A stretch of DNA of 59,428 bases from Verrucomicrobiota bacterium (GCA_030747505.1 JASLKQ010000008.1:1-59428); one strand, 5' to 3'. Numbered from the stretch's first letter, positions 9,133 to 17,676 are shown. Numbers and translations are program-made. Notes: generated from the sequence alone by a model not told the origin.

Positions 9133-10511
9133 TTTTGAATTAAAGTATTGAGTTGGTTTTTACCTCGAACAAGTTTGGCATTATGCTCTTTGACCACTTT
9201 TGCAATTTCAGCCAGAACCACCGGGTTTTCCTTGGCCAAGTCATGTTTTTCAGCGGGATCATGATCCAGATGATAGAGCACGGGTGGATCATGTTTTTCA
9301 GGTTGTGAGCGACCATAGGCCGCTCGGGTAATGTAATGTGCTTTCCAGGGCCCTTTGCGCACTGCATAAAGCTGTTCTCCGCGGTAAAAGAACATGGCCT
9401 CGCGAGGACCTTTCCCTCCCTTTAAGAGAACAGAAGTGAGATCCATACCATCAACCACGCGATCCTCGGGCACCTTTGCTCCGGCAAGGGTTAGACAGGT
9501 GGTGTAGATATCCATGGTGCTCGCGATGGAATGGTTGGTGTGGGGCTTGATCCTGCCCGGCCACCAGGCGATGCCGGGCTCACGCATTCCCCCTTCCCAG
9601 GTGCTCCCCTTGCCATCACGCAATAGGCCCGCAGATCCTCCGTGCGTTTCAAAGATCAGCCAGGGGCCGTTATCGCTGGTAAACCATACGAGCGTGTTCT
9701 CTGCAAGGCCTTCATCCTGCAGGGTTTTGAGTATCTGCCCGACTGACCAGTCAATCTCCTCTATCACATCACCATAAATGCCACGTTTGGAAACACCCAC
9801 AAAGGGTTTGTCCCGGAAAAGAGGGACATGAGGCATGCTATGGGCAAGGTAAACAAAAAACGGATTATTCTTATTGGTTTGGATAAACCTAATGGCTTCC
9901 TCAGTGTAGCGGCGGGTGATGGTGGTCTGGTCGGCCGGCCGTTCAATTTCCTTGGTGTCTCGCAGCAACGGTACGTTGAAATACTCTATCTTGGCATTCT
10001 TACAGGCCTCCCGGTATTTGGTAGCTGAGGCAATTCGGTCCATGTCATTGGAGTAGGGAATCCCGAAGTAGGTGTCGAAACCGTTGTTGGTAGGGAGATA
10101 TTGAGTTTTATGTCCCAGGTGCCATTTTCCGATTGCGGCGGTGGCGTAGCCCTTGGTTTTTAATCCTTCTGCCAAGGTAATCTCCCTTTGAGGAAGTCCT
10201 CCAGCGCTATCGGGAAAAAGGACGCGCCTCTTGTCGCTGCACATGCCGCTACGTACGGGTAAACGACCGGTTAGTAGAGCGGCCCGGCTCGGGGTGCAAA
10301 CCGGAGCGGCTGCGTAGAATTGGGTAAACTTAATCCCTTGGGCAGCCATTCGATCCAAATTGGGTGTTTGAATGGTTGGGTGACCGAAGCATCCCAAGTC
10401 CCCGTAGCCCAGATCGTCACAAAAAATGACCACAAAATTGGGGGATTTAGCCGCAAATAATGGAATGCTCCCCAGAATCATCAATATCAGGACTCGGGGC
10501 AAAAGATTCAT
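9129..10511 (-). CDS. Secreted arylsulfatase-type sulfatase (S1 family)
   Basis: This is a sulfate-ester hydrolase, 460 residues with a cleavable signal peptide (to about residue 21). Metal-binding residues sit in FCDDLGYGDLG. The formylglycine motif is C72-TPSRAALLTGR, where Cys72 would be oxidised to the catalytic aldehyde by a formylglycine-generating enzyme. Later motifs GKWHLGH and TSDNGP complete the alkaline-phosphatase-like fold. It is the first gene of a two-gene unit with the DUF1080 lipoprotein, suggesting use of sulfated polysaccharide. The substrate is unknown. A possible promoter TTGCCC-N17-TACGCT lies just upstream on the minus strand. Confidence 0.92.
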   Translation of the reverse strand: MNLLPRVLILMILGSIPLFAAKSPNFVVIFCDDLGYGDLGCFGHPTIQTPNLDRMAAQGIKFTQFYAAAPVCTPSRAALLTGRLPVRSGMCSDKRRVLFPDSAGGLPQREITLAEGLKTKGYATAAIGKWHLGHKTQYLPTNNGFDTYFGIPYSNDMDRIASATKYREACKNAKIEYFNVPLLRDTKEIERPADQTTITRRYTEEAIRFIQTNKNNPFFVYLAHSMPHVPLFRDKPFVGVSKRGIYGDVIEEIDWSVGQILKTLQDEGLAENTLVWFTSDNGPWLIFETHGGSAGLLRDGKGSTWEGGMREPGIAWWPGRIKPHTNHSIASTMDIYTTCLTLAGAKVPEDRVVDGMDLTSVLLKGGKGPREAMFFYRGEQLYAVRKGPWKAHYITRAAYGRSQPEKHDPPVLYHLDHDPAEKHDLAKENPVVLAEIAKVVKEHNAKLVRGKNQLNTLIQK

Positions 10512-10762
10512 GGGCAGGGAGCGTACCGATTGGCTAGAAGCGGGGCAATGCCAGATTCATGATCAAAATTGCAAGGAGTTAATATTACTTATTATTCTTA
10601 GTGGTTACCCTTATAATTAAACAAAACTTACATTCTATCCTTGGGTGTATCTCCCGAATATGAGAATATTACAGACAAGCGGAGATAGAATAAACCAATG
10701 GCCCAATCGTGCTTTTCACTCTCCGGTTCTCTGAATTTATGCTATATTATGGTAATAATTTA

Positions 10763-12109
10763 ATGAAACCCTACAAAGCCAATACCCGAAATGATCTGCC
10801 TCGAATAGCCGAGGTCCTCGGATTGAACCGGGACGAAGTGAAGGATATGTTGGCTGTTTCAGCCGTTTTACCCTTCAAGGTGAATGATTATATATTAGAA
10901 AATCTAATCGACAGGAACAATCTTCCGAATGATCCAATTTACCAACTGACCGTTCCTCAGCGCGGGATGCTTGCTGATAAAGATTTCGGCCGCATGCGTG
11001 ATTTGGTGGGCAAGGGAGCTTCTGAGGCTGAGATTAAGTTGGCCGCACGAGAGATTCAAAGCAGTCTCAATCCCCATCCTGCAGGGCAGTTGAAGCTCAA
11101 TAGCCCCATGCTGGATGGCAAAGAACTGCCGGGCATGCAACATAAGTACAATGAGACGGTGCTGTTTTTCCCCGCACAGGGGCAAACCTGTCACGCCTAC
11201 TGTACCTACTGTTTTCGCTGGGCGCAGTTTATTGGCGATAGAGATTTGAAATTTGCGAACAAGGAACCGGAACATCTCCGCCGTTATGTTGAGGAGAACC
11301 CCCAAATTGACAGTGTTCTGATCACCGGGGGCGACCCGATGATCATGAAGACGAAGTTCCTGCGGCAGTATATTGAGCCGCTCTTGAATATTCGGCACCT
11401 GAACAGTATTCGGGTGGGCACCAAGGCGATCGCCTATTGGCCATACCGCTTCACTGAGGGTGAGGATGCTGATGATCTGATGCGACTTATCGGTCAGGTG
11501 CGAGAGGCAGGGAAAAACTTTGCGGTCATGGCTCACAGTAGTCATCCGGTTGAATTCTCGACCGATGTGTCACAGCAGGCTGTTAGACGGCTAATTGACT
11601 CAGGGGCAGTGGTACGCTGTCAGGCCCCGTTAATCAAACGAGTGAACGATCATCCCGACATCTGGGCGGCATTATGGCGTAAGCAGGTTTCCCTGGGTGC
11701 GGTGCCCTACTACATGTTCGTAGAACGAGATACCGGTCCCAAGAACTACTTTGAGGTGCCGCTGGCACGCGCGTATGACATCTTTAGTCGTGCATACAAT
11801 CAAGTGAGCGGGTTGGCGCGCACGGTGCGTGGACCCAGCATGAGCTGTACGCCCGGCAAGGTGTGTGTTGATGGCATTACGGAAGTACATGGAGAAAAGG
11901 TTTTCGTAATGAAATTTATTCAGGGGCGTAATCCTTTCTGGGCCAATAAGGTGTTCTTTGCCAAATTCAACCCGAAGGCAACATGGCTGGACGACTTAGA
12001 GCCTGCATTAGGGGAGAAGGCTTTCTTCTTTGAGAAAGGCATGGACGATTTTGTTGAAAATTATCGTCATGAACATGAAGATGCCCACGAAGTAAAAGAG
12101 AGTTTCTAG
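10763..12109 (+). CDS. KamA-family radical SAM protein (lysine 2,3-aminomutase-like)
   Basis: This is a radical-SAM enzyme of about 448 residues. The iron-sulfur motif is C143-HAY-C147-TY-C150-FRW. SAM-binding ITGGDPM follows, and a late SCTPGKVCVDG segment holds the lysine likely to bind PLP. Aminomutases of this family move the alpha-amino group of lysine or glutamate to the beta position; EpmB, which supplies beta-lysine for EF-P, also belongs. I chose ATG 10763 (MKPYKANTRN); another ATG at 10739 is possible. The 251 bases upstream, shared with the divergent sulfatase, are AT-rich with no gene. A terminator follows. Confidence 0.8.
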   Translation: MKPYKANTRNDLPRIAEVLGLNRDEVKDMLAVSAVLPFKVNDYILENLIDRNNLPNDPIYQLTVPQRGMLADKDFGRMRDLVGKGASEAEIKLAAREIQSSLNPHPAGQLKLNSPMLDGKELPGMQHKYNETVLFFPAQGQTCHAYCTYCFRWAQFIGDRDLKFANKEPEHLRRYVEENPQIDSVLITGGDPMIMKTKFLRQYIEPLLNIRHLNSIRVGTKAIAYWPYRFTEGEDADDLMRLIGQVREAGKNFAVMAHSSHPVEFSTDVSQQAVRRLIDSGAVVRCQAPLIKRVNDHPDIWAALWRKQVSLGAVPYYMFVERDTGPKNYFEVPLARAYDIFSRAYNQVSGLARTVRGPSMSCTPGKVCVDGITEVHGEKVFVMKFIQGRNPFWANKVFFAKFNPKATWLDDLEPALGEKAFFFEKGMDDFVENYRHEHEDAHEVKESF

Positions 12110-12128
12110 TATAAGCTAGATTTAATTG

Positions 12129-12163
12129 AGGGGTGAATTTTTTATTCGCCCCTTTCTTTTTTT
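12129..12163 (+). terminator. Rho-independent terminator after the radical SAM gene
   Basis: A 9-bp stem (12129-12137 with 12145-12153, one G-T pair) with a 7-base loop is followed by a T-rich tail. It starts 19 bases after the stop of the KamA-like gene. It excludes the GTG at 12133 as start of the next protein. Confidence 0.85.
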
Positions 12164-12186
12164 ATGCCGGACTATTATTTTTTTGT

Positions 12187-13014
12187 ATGCGTTACTTTTG
12201 TTTTCTTCTTCTGGCTCTTTTCACAGTAACGGCTGAAATTCCAGATTTTAAAATTACTGCAGTGCCGGGAGGTAAGTACAAACCCTTTCAAAAGCAGTTT
12301 GCTCAGCACATTAATGTCTTCGGGATAAGGGTTTTTGGTACCGCGAAGACACCTCCGGGAAAGCTGCGGCATATTGCAGTTATTTTGGCTGAGTATTTGG
12401 ATAATGACGAGGATGGAAAGCCGGATAACTCTGAGGTAGCGGCTGAACTGGTGAAGCGCAACGCCTTTATGGCGGTTTGCGAGAATGAACGGGCCTTGGA
12501 ACGTCTGGATCATGATGTGTTTCAAGATGCAGGATTTCACTCTGGGCAGGGACAATTCGCGACGGAAACCAATCCAGGGGGAAATCAGTTTGATGCAACT
12601 TTGGAGGAAGTTTTACACCTTATCACGCACGAGGGTTACGCAAATATTTACCCCCAGATATTCGGAGAACGTCCCGGGACAGAACTGGCCAAATGTCTGG
12701 ATCGTGCGCGCGGCGGCCATTTCAAACGAGTGCCACGACATTACCCAAAAGGTGCCTGGTTTACCTATGATGATCGCACTTGCGACTATGGTTGTCAGTG
12801 TACTGAGTATTTGTATTGGGCTATTACTTCGGTTCTCGGCGCACAAAATGCGAAACACAGGCGCGAAGATATCCAACACGAGTGGAGGCTTTACAGCAGG
12901 GATCTGGTTCGCACCCGAGATCCGCATATATTTAGGCTAATTACCGATCCGAAGTACAGACTGCCTTCGCAATTGCCCGATGGAAAATATAATGGGCGGC
13001 CTTTAGATCGGTAA
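12187..13014 (+). CDS. Secreted protein of unknown function with an H-x3-H motif
   Basis: I do not recognise the family. The product is 275 residues with a signal peptide ([17 protein letters not shown]). ATG 12187 is chosen because an earlier in-frame GTG lies inside the preceding terminator. Notable are an acidic stretch [12 protein letters not shown], which resembles a calcium-binding loop, and [12 protein letters not shown], which has closely spaced His and Glu residues as in metal-dependent hydrolases but is not a standard HExxH. Two Cys-containing segments ([10 protein letters not shown]) follow. The 3' end overlaps the end of tdk on the other strand by 12 bases. Confidence 0.75.
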   Translation: MRYFCFLLLALFTVTAEIPDFKITAVPGGKYKPFQKQFAQHINVFGIRVFGTAKTPPGKLRHIAVILAEYLDNDEDGKPDNSEVAAELVKRNAFMAVCENERALERLDHDVFQDAGFHSGQGQFATETNPGGNQFDATLEEVLHLITHEGYANIYPQIFGERPGTELAKCLDRARGGHFKRVPRHYPKGAWFTYDDRTCDYGCQCTEYLYWAITSVLGAQNAKHRREDIQHEWRLYSRDLVRTRDPHIFRLITDPKYRLPSQLPDGKYNGRPLDR

Positions 13015-13596
13015 GTCCCCCGGTTGCGGGTTGGCCATGCCTTCCTTGAAATGTTTGCGGCAAACCGAGACATAGCGCTCGTTGCCGCCTATTTCCACCT
13101 GGGCCCCTTCGCGCAAAACAGTTCCCTTCTCGTCAGTGCGCAAAACCATGGTTGCCTTGGATCCACAGTGGCAGATCGTCTTGATTTCGACCAGTTTGTC
13201 GGCCCAGGCAAGGAGGTGTCGACTGCCTTCAAAAAGGTTGCCCTGGAAGTCGGTGCGCAGACCGTAGGCAAGCACGGGAGTGTTGAGTCGGTCGGCAATT
13301 TCTCCCAGTTGATAGACTTGAGCCCGTGAGAGAAACTGCGCTTCATCAACCAGTACACAATCAATGGTTTCCTGTGCGTCGGTTAGTTTGAAGAGATCAT
13401 CCGCGGGGCTAAAGGCGTGTGCTTCGGCAGTGAGTCCAATTCGTGAAGCAATCTGCCCTTTACCTGCGCGTGTGTCGAGTTGTGGCGTGAAGAGCAGGGG
13501 GCGTAAACCTCGTTCCCGGTAGTTGTGTGCTGATTGCAGCAGGGTGGTGGATTTCCCCGCGTTCATTGAAGAATAATAAAAAAAGAGTTTAGCCAC
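13003..13596 (-). CDS. tdk: Thymidine kinase (type II)
   Basis: It phosphorylates thymidine to dTMP with ATP in the salvage pathway. Length is 197 residues. Walker A is SSMNAGKST at residues 9-17, Walker B is [10 protein letters not shown], and the lasso region follows. Structural zinc-type cysteines occur in CHCGSKATM and VCRKHF. The gene stands alone between two unrelated convergent or tandem genes. Its end overlaps the 3' end of the preceding plus-strand gene. Confidence 0.95.
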   Translation of the reverse strand: MAKLFFYYSSMNAGKSTTLLQSAHNYRERGLRPLLFTPQLDTRAGKGQIASRIGLTAEAHAFSPADDLFKLTDAQETIDCVLVDEAQFLSRAQVYQLGEIADRLNTPVLAYGLRTDFQGNLFEGSRHLLAWADKLVEIKTICHCGSKATMVLRTDEKGTVLREGAQVEIGGNERYVSVCRKHFKEGMANPQPGDLPI

Positions 13597-13608
13597 CGTA
13601 CCTACTGC

Positions 13609-14286
13609 CTACTTGAGGGCCTCAACGACAATGCGTGCAACGTCTTTACCGAGAACACGAGAGCCTTCGGCCGTGTAGTGTACATTGGCCGGGCGCATAA
13701 GTTCTTTCATGCGCTTTTTGCTGATCGTGTAGAGATCATGAGTGGGGACACCATGTTTTTTCATTACCCGGGCAGCTGCTTCGTTGTATTTCACTGAATC
13801 GCCCACGTAACGGCCTTTGGAACCGGGAGGAATCGGTGTGGTGTTACGCCAAATGAGCTTGGCACCGGTTTTTTTTAGGCGGGCAGTGAGTTTATCGAGA
13901 TTTTTCTCATAATCGGCCAGGGAAACCTGCACCTTGCCGCCTTTTTCTTTGGGGAAAAGATTCTCGCCTTTGGGACCCATGTACTTGAGATCATGTAAAC
14001 CCCAGTTGAAATGAATGACATCCCATTTACCCTTGCCGATCCACGCCTCAATGTTCGCCAATCCCTTGGTGGTGGGGCCGCCATTGGTGGGAATACGGTG
14101 GAGGTTGGCTTTGCCCTTGAGCGATTCACGTGCGGGAAGTGTGTAGCCGATGGAGATGGAATCACCAATCAAGAGCACGCGCGGCAGCTTGGGATTATCT
14201 TTAATTGGAGCAAGGGGGCCTTTTTTAGGTTGGGCGTACAGAGGAGAAGTTGCGAGCAAAGCAGCAAGAATCGCGGGAAATTTCAT
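13609..14286 (-). CDS. Secreted SGNH/GDSL-type hydrolase
   Basis: This is an exported esterase-like enzyme of 225 residues. The ATG at 14286 gives a normal signal peptide ending LYAQP; longer frames upstream lack one. Block I is IGDSISIGY (catalytic Ser43), then a conserved glycine block, NWGLHDLKYM (Asn block III) and VHYTAEGSRVLG (catalytic His). Such proteins in PVC bacteria often remove acyl groups from polysaccharides. The substrate is not deducible. A good promoter lies 8-35 bases upstream of the start. Confidence 0.88.
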   Translation of the reverse strand: MKFPAILAALLATSPLYAQPKKGPLAPIKDNPKLPRVLLIGDSISIGYTLPARESLKGKANLHRIPTNGGPTTKGLANIEAWIGKGKWDVIHFNWGLHDLKYMGPKGENLFPKEKGGKVQVSLADYEKNLDKLTARLKKTGAKLIWRNTTPIPPGSKGRYVGDSVKYNEAAARVMKKHGVPTHDLYTISKKRMKELMRPANVHYTAEGSRVLGKDVARIVVEALK

Positions 14287-14293
14287 GGGTCGA

Positions 14294-14321
14294 ACCCTAG
14301 CAGGCGTAGATCTGGTCGCAA
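14294..14321 (-). promoter_or_regulatory. Predicted promoter of the SGNH hydrolase gene
   Basis: On the minus strand, TTGCGA (14316-14321) is followed by 16 bases and TAGGGT (14294-14299). The same arrangement, TTGCnn-N16-TAGGnT, occurs upstream of efp, the LpoB cluster and the ACIII operon. The -10 element is only about 8 bases from the ATG, so the leader would be very short or absent. Confidence 0.45.
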
Positions 14322-14323
14322 GC

Positions 14324-15085
14324 CTATCTGGCATGCTGTCGGTTGAAGGCAACGCAGTCTTCATACTTGAGTGCGCCGCCGAATATATCCAAGGCACTGC
14401 CGATGGTCAGATGTATTCGTCCGTTTCCTCTTTGGTGTACGGTTTCCAAATCGGCGAGCCTCTTGGCTCCACCGGCATAAGTGCAGGCAATGGGGGACCC
14501 AGCGGCGAGTTTCTCGATCAAATCCAGATCGATACCTGCCTGTTTGCCTTCTACTTCAACCGCATGCACGAGGAATTCCGCACAGTAGGAGGAAAGGTGA
14601 TCCAAGGTTTTGTTGGTGATGTTGAGTTCAGTGAATTTTTGCCAACGATTCGTAACAATCCAGTATTCTCCATCGCGTTGACGGCAGGAAAGGTCCAGCA
14701 CAAGGCGTTTTCTGCCAATGGCTTTAACCAGTTTATTCAGTCGTTCTTCATCCAGTATCCCATCACGGAAAACCCATGAGGTGACGATTACGTGTGAGGC
14801 GCCCGCGTCGAGCCAAGCGTGTGCGTTGTCGAGGTTGACACCGCCCCCCAGCTGTAACCCTCCCGGGAAAGTGGCCAAGGCTTCACGTGCGGCGGTTTCA
14901 TTTCCGGGCCCAAGCTGGATGATATGCCCCCCCCGTAGATCGTCTTTAAAATATAGCTCCGCATACCAGGCTGATGAACGATCGGCAGTGAAGTTGGTCT
15001 GCAACTGGTTGCCATCGTCGGTGAGTGAATCACCGACAATCTGCTTCACTTGGCCTTCGTGCAAATCAATGCAGGGACGAAACAC
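14324..15085 (-). CDS. hisA: Eukaryotic-type HisA (phosphoribosylformimino-AICAR isomerase)
   Basis: This is the fourth enzyme of histidine synthesis, opening the ribose ring of ProFAR. The sequence matches the fungal/plant HIS6 form rather than ordinary bacterial HisA: CIDLHEGQVKQIVG, HIIQLGPGNETAAREAL, GGGVNLDNAHAWL, VIVTSWVF, LVLDLSCRQRDGEYW, YAGGAKRLADLE and GSALDIFGG. Length is about 253 residues, as in yeast. The start is uncertain: GTG 15085 begins where HIS6 begins, while TTG codons at 15121 and 15127 would add 12-14 residues. hisF and hisI lie about 12 kb away, not in an operon with it. Confidence 0.9.
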   Translation of the reverse strand: MFRPCIDLHEGQVKQIVGDSLTDDGNQLQTNFTADRSSAWYAELYFKDDLRGGHIIQLGPGNETAAREALATFPGGLQLGGGVNLDNAHAWLDAGASHVIVTSWVFRDGILDEERLNKLVKAIGRKRLVLDLSCRQRDGEYWIVTNRWQKFTELNITNKTLDHLSSYCAEFLVHAVEVEGKQAGIDLDLIEKLAAGSPIACTYAGGAKRLADLETVHQRGNGRIHLTIGSALDIFGGALKYEDCVAFNRQHAR

Positions 15086-15155
15086 GTGGGCTACACTAGG
15101 GCAGGAGAAGCACTTGACCAATCTCAAAAGCTTCCCGTGAAAAGTTCAGGGCAGG

Positions 15156-15368
15156 TTATTGGTTTACCTGGTAAGCGGGCTGCGGGATTTGTTCTCCGGC
15201 ACTGAGACAGGCTTCTATCCATGCGTCCCGGGTTTCAAGGACATCCTCCAAGGCCTCCTGCGGAGAATCTCCCTGACCGGTGCAATGCTTGAGATCCGGG
15301 ATATCAGCCACAAAACATGAATCCTCTTCGCTCCAGAAAATATTGATATGGTGATGGGGGATGTTCAC
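15156..15368 (-). CDS. HicB-like small protein (orphan)
   Basis: This is a 70-residue protein with the HicB antitoxin-type N-terminal fold: FWSEEDSCFVADIPDLKHC, then GDSPQEALEDVLETRDAWIE. This is the degenerate RNase-H-like fold of type II HicB proteins. There is no C-terminal DNA-binding domain and no HicA toxin gene next to it on either side, so it is a solitary relative rather than a proven toxin-antitoxin pair. A good promoter-like pair lies upstream. Confidence 0.75.
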   Translation of the reverse strand: MNIPHHHINIFWSEEDSCFVADIPDLKHCTGQGDSPQEALEDVLETRDAWIEACLSAGEQIPQPAYQVNQ

Positions 15369-15382
15369 GGGCGGATCAGACT

Positions 15383-15411
15383 AAACTAATGTAGCAGCAG
15401 TGATTCGTCAA
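15383..15411 (-). promoter_or_regulatory. Predicted promoter of the HicB-like gene
   Basis: On the minus strand, TTGACG (15406-15411) is separated by 17 bases from TAGTTT (15383-15388), ending 15 bases before the ATG. The -35 is near consensus and the -10 is weak. Confidence 0.4.
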
Positions 15412-15487
15412 ATGGGAGACGAGGATAAGTTTGGATTTAATTTTGATGAATTCTATGGGATGAACCTGTTGCAGGAGGTTTTTTCTT

Positions 15488-15985
15488 ATGAAGTATGTAT
15501 TTCTATTATTTATGGGGTTGTGGGTTTCGGGATGTAAATCTCCTGAAACCACAAAGGGCCATGCATCTCGGTCCCAACAGATTTTGGTCGAGGCAAAATT
15601 TTTTGAGGGCCAAGATATTTTATCGGCTCCGCGTATTATCACGATTGATGGAGAGGAAGTCTGTGTAAAGGTTGGTCACGAAATACCTGTTCCCGGCCAA
15701 GATCAACCTGTGGAAGCCGGGGTGACCCTGACCTTGACTCCTCGTCTGGAAAGAGGCCGTATTGTTTTTCGTGGTTCCTGCCAGATAATAGAATCTGTTG
15801 GCACTGAAAATAGTAATGATACTAGCACTGTTGCGTTTCATACCCGTGAGGCCTTTTTTGAGGGCATCGCCAAGGCTGGCGAGTTGATGCGCGTGAAGGT
15901 TGACCACAAAAATGGGCAATCATTGGAGGTCGCCTTGAAATTTACAGTCATGATTCACAATACGAGTCATGCACAACTGCGCTAG
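15488..15985 (+). CDS. Small lipoprotein with a secretin-core-like domain
   Basis: The product is 165 residues. The signal peptide ends in the lipobox LWVSGC. The body resembles the beta-rich core of type II/IV secretins: QQILVEAKFFEG, ILSAPRIITIDGEEVCVKVG, then EAGVTLTLTPRLERGRIVF, which parallel the usual VLSAPRV-T-G-A-I-VG and GV-L-V-P motifs. It is far too short for a secretin and lacks the N-domains. A strong ribosome site (caggagg) lies about 10 bases before the ATG. A terminator follows at once, so it is monocistronic. Function is unknown; the fold link is inferred from motifs. Confidence 0.7.
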   Translation: MKYVFLLFMGLWVSGCKSPETTKGHASRSQQILVEAKFFEGQDILSAPRIITIDGEEVCVKVGHEIPVPGQDQPVEAGVTLTLTPRLERGRIVFRGSCQIIESVGTENSNDTSTVAFHTREAFFEGIAKAGELMRVKVDHKNGQSLEVALKFTVMIHNTSHAQLR

Positions 15986-16006
15986 TAGCGCTGGACACCC
16001 AACTAT

Positions 16007-16036
16007 GGCGACCGTTATAAACGGTCGTCTTTTTTT
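16007..16036 (+). terminator. Rho-independent terminator
   Basis: Perfect inner stem ACCGTT/AACGGT around an ATA loop, extended by GGCG/CGTC (one G-T pair), stem 16007-16029, followed by seven T. It ends the secretin-like lipoprotein transcript 21 bases after its stop and abuts the start of the kinase gene at 16040. Confidence 0.9.
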
Positions 16037-16039
16037 GTT

Positions 16040-17071
16040 ATGAAACGTAATGGTATATTGGCGTCGGGAAGCTGGATTGTGGACCAGGTGAAGATGGTGG
16101 ATGTGTATCCCCAACGCGAAACACTCGCCAATATTGTCTCGCAAGGTGAAGGCACGGGTGGGTCACCCTATAACATTTTGATCAACCTTTCCAAAATGGG
16201 CACTAAAATCCCCATGAGTGCAGCCGGATTGGTGGGAAAGGATGGACTGGGGGATTACATTCTCACCGATCTCAATAATCACAAGATTGATACCTCGCAG
16301 ATGCGTTCCACCACCAAGGCGCCTACTTCCTACACCGATGTGATGACCGAAGTGAAGACCGGTCGCCGTACTTTTTTTCACTGTCAGGGAGCCAATTCCC
16401 TTTGGGATGGCAAAGGCCTTGATTTCAAGAAGTCGGCGGCAAAAATTTTCCATATTGGATATCTGTTGCTGCTCGATGGGATTGATGCTTCAGATAAAAA
16501 ATACGGCACGCGCGGTGCGGCCTTGTGTGCCAAGGCTCAAAGGGCCGGGTTGAAAACCAGTATCGATTGCGTAAGTGAGGATAGTGATCGGTTTGCCCGA
16601 ATCGTTTCACCGATTTTGCCCTACACTGATTACTGTATTCTTAATGAACTGGAGGCAGGTAAAACCACCGGAAACGTGATTCGGCGCAAGGATGGTACGC
16701 TGAACACGAAAGCACTTCGCAAGGCTGCGGCGGCACTGCTGCATAAAGGAGTGGGGGAACTGGTTTGCGTGCACTTTCCTGAGGGAGGCTATGCTCTGCA
16801 GGCCTCTGGAGAGGAATTCTGGCAGTCTTCACTGAAATTACCGCAGAAATACATCAAGGGTGCAGCCGGTGCAGGTGACGCATTTTGTGCGGGAATGTTA
16901 CTGGGAATTCATGAGGGATGGAATTTGCAGCGCAGCCTCTTTACCGGAGTTTGCGCTGCGGCTGCCAACCTCAGCGACCCCACCTGTACCGGTGGTATGA
17001 AACGATTGGGTACGATTTTGAGGTTAGCCAAGAAATATAAGCAGCGGCCTTCGCTGAAGCTGGGAAAGTAA
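16040..17071 (+). CDS. PfkB-family carbohydrate kinase
   Basis: This is an ATP-dependent sugar or nucleoside kinase of the ribokinase fold, 343 residues. N-terminal substrate motif: GEGTGGSPYNILINLSKMG. The C-terminal PfkB signature GAAGAGDAFCAGMLLG carries the catalytic aspartate and anion hole. Further blocks TGRRTFFHCQGAN and NELEAGKTTG are typical. The sequence does not tell the substrate; ribokinase, fructokinase and 2-keto-3-deoxygluconate kinase types are all possible. The ATG lies only a few bases after the previous terminator's T-run, so its own promoter must overlap the end of the preceding gene. It converges on efp. Confidence 0.9.
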   Translation: MKRNGILASGSWIVDQVKMVDVYPQRETLANIVSQGEGTGGSPYNILINLSKMGTKIPMSAAGLVGKDGLGDYILTDLNNHKIDTSQMRSTTKAPTSYTDVMTEVKTGRRTFFHCQGANSLWDGKGLDFKKSAAKIFHIGYLLLLDGIDASDKKYGTRGAALCAKAQRAGLKTSIDCVSEDSDRFARIVSPILPYTDYCILNELEAGKTTGNVIRRKDGTLNTKALRKAAAALLHKGVGELVCVHFPEGGYALQASGEEFWQSSLKLPQKYIKGAAGAGDAFCAGMLLGIHEGWNLQRSLFTGVCAAAANLSDPTCTGGMKRLGTILRLAKKYKQRPSLKLGK

Positions 17072-17087
17072 AAATCTATCCCCGTTT

Positions 17088-17651
17088 CTATTCGCTGGCG
17101 CGTTCGAGATATTTCCGGTTCTTTACATCGACCTTGATCTTCTCGCCGGTCTTGATGAAGAGGGGTGCCTGAATCACCACACCGGTTTCCAGAGTGATGG
17201 ACTTCATTACATTACTGGCTGAATCTCCTTTTACGCCTTCGGGGGCATCTGCCACCGTGAGGATCACGTTGGCGGGCAGTTCCACCATGCCTAGCTTGCC
17301 GTCCACGTAGGTTGCGGTGAGAGGGGTGTTCTCGGTCATGAAATCCTTAACCTCACTCATGAGGTCCGCTCCGACAGTCTCCTGTTCGTAGGTTTCAGGA
17401 TCCACCAGTACGTACTCATCCCCATCCATGTAGCTAAATTCCAGCTTGCGGGTGGTCATGGGGACGATCTCCACACTTTCAGAGGAATTGAACCTTTGGT
17501 CTGATGATTTTCCCGTGGAAAGATTCCGTAACTTGGCCTGAATATATGCCGGGCCTTTTCCGGGTTTTACGTGCCCGGTTTCCATTACCACGCACACCGC
17601 GCCATTAAATTTAACCGCGTTGCCGCGCCGAAGATCATTTGCAATCGCCAT
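17088..17651 (-). CDS. efp: Translation elongation factor P
   Basis: EF-P rescues ribosomes stalled at polyproline. Its 187 residues form the three usual beta domains (KOW-like, OB, C-terminal). The exposed loop reads HVKPGKGPAY, with Lys32 at the site that is beta-lysylated in bacteria using EpmA/EpmB. A KamA-type radical SAM protein encoded at 10763 could be relevant, but it is not adjacent and this link is conjecture. The proline-rich FxLYD protein encoded at 30681 would be a likely EF-P client. Predicted promoter at 17677-17704. Confidence 0.96.
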   Translation of the reverse strand: MAIANDLRRGNAVKFNGAVCVVMETGHVKPGKGPAYIQAKLRNLSTGKSSDQRFNSSESVEIVPMTTRKLEFSYMDGDEYVLVDPETYEQETVGADLMSEVKDFMTENTPLTATYVDGKLGMVELPANVILTVADAPEGVKGDSASNVMKSITLETGVVIQAPLFIKTGEKIKVDVKNRKYLERASE

Positions 17652-17676
17652 AACTTTTGAAGGAGTAAGGGGAGGG

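Noticed and set aside
10904-11545. Open frame of 213 codons on the minus strand
   Set aside because: It is antisense to the KamA-like gene, with no motifs or ribosome site.
12133-12186. Upstream GTG start for the unknown secreted protein
   Set aside because: The GTG is inside the stem of a Rho-independent terminator; ATG 12187 gives a proper signal peptide.
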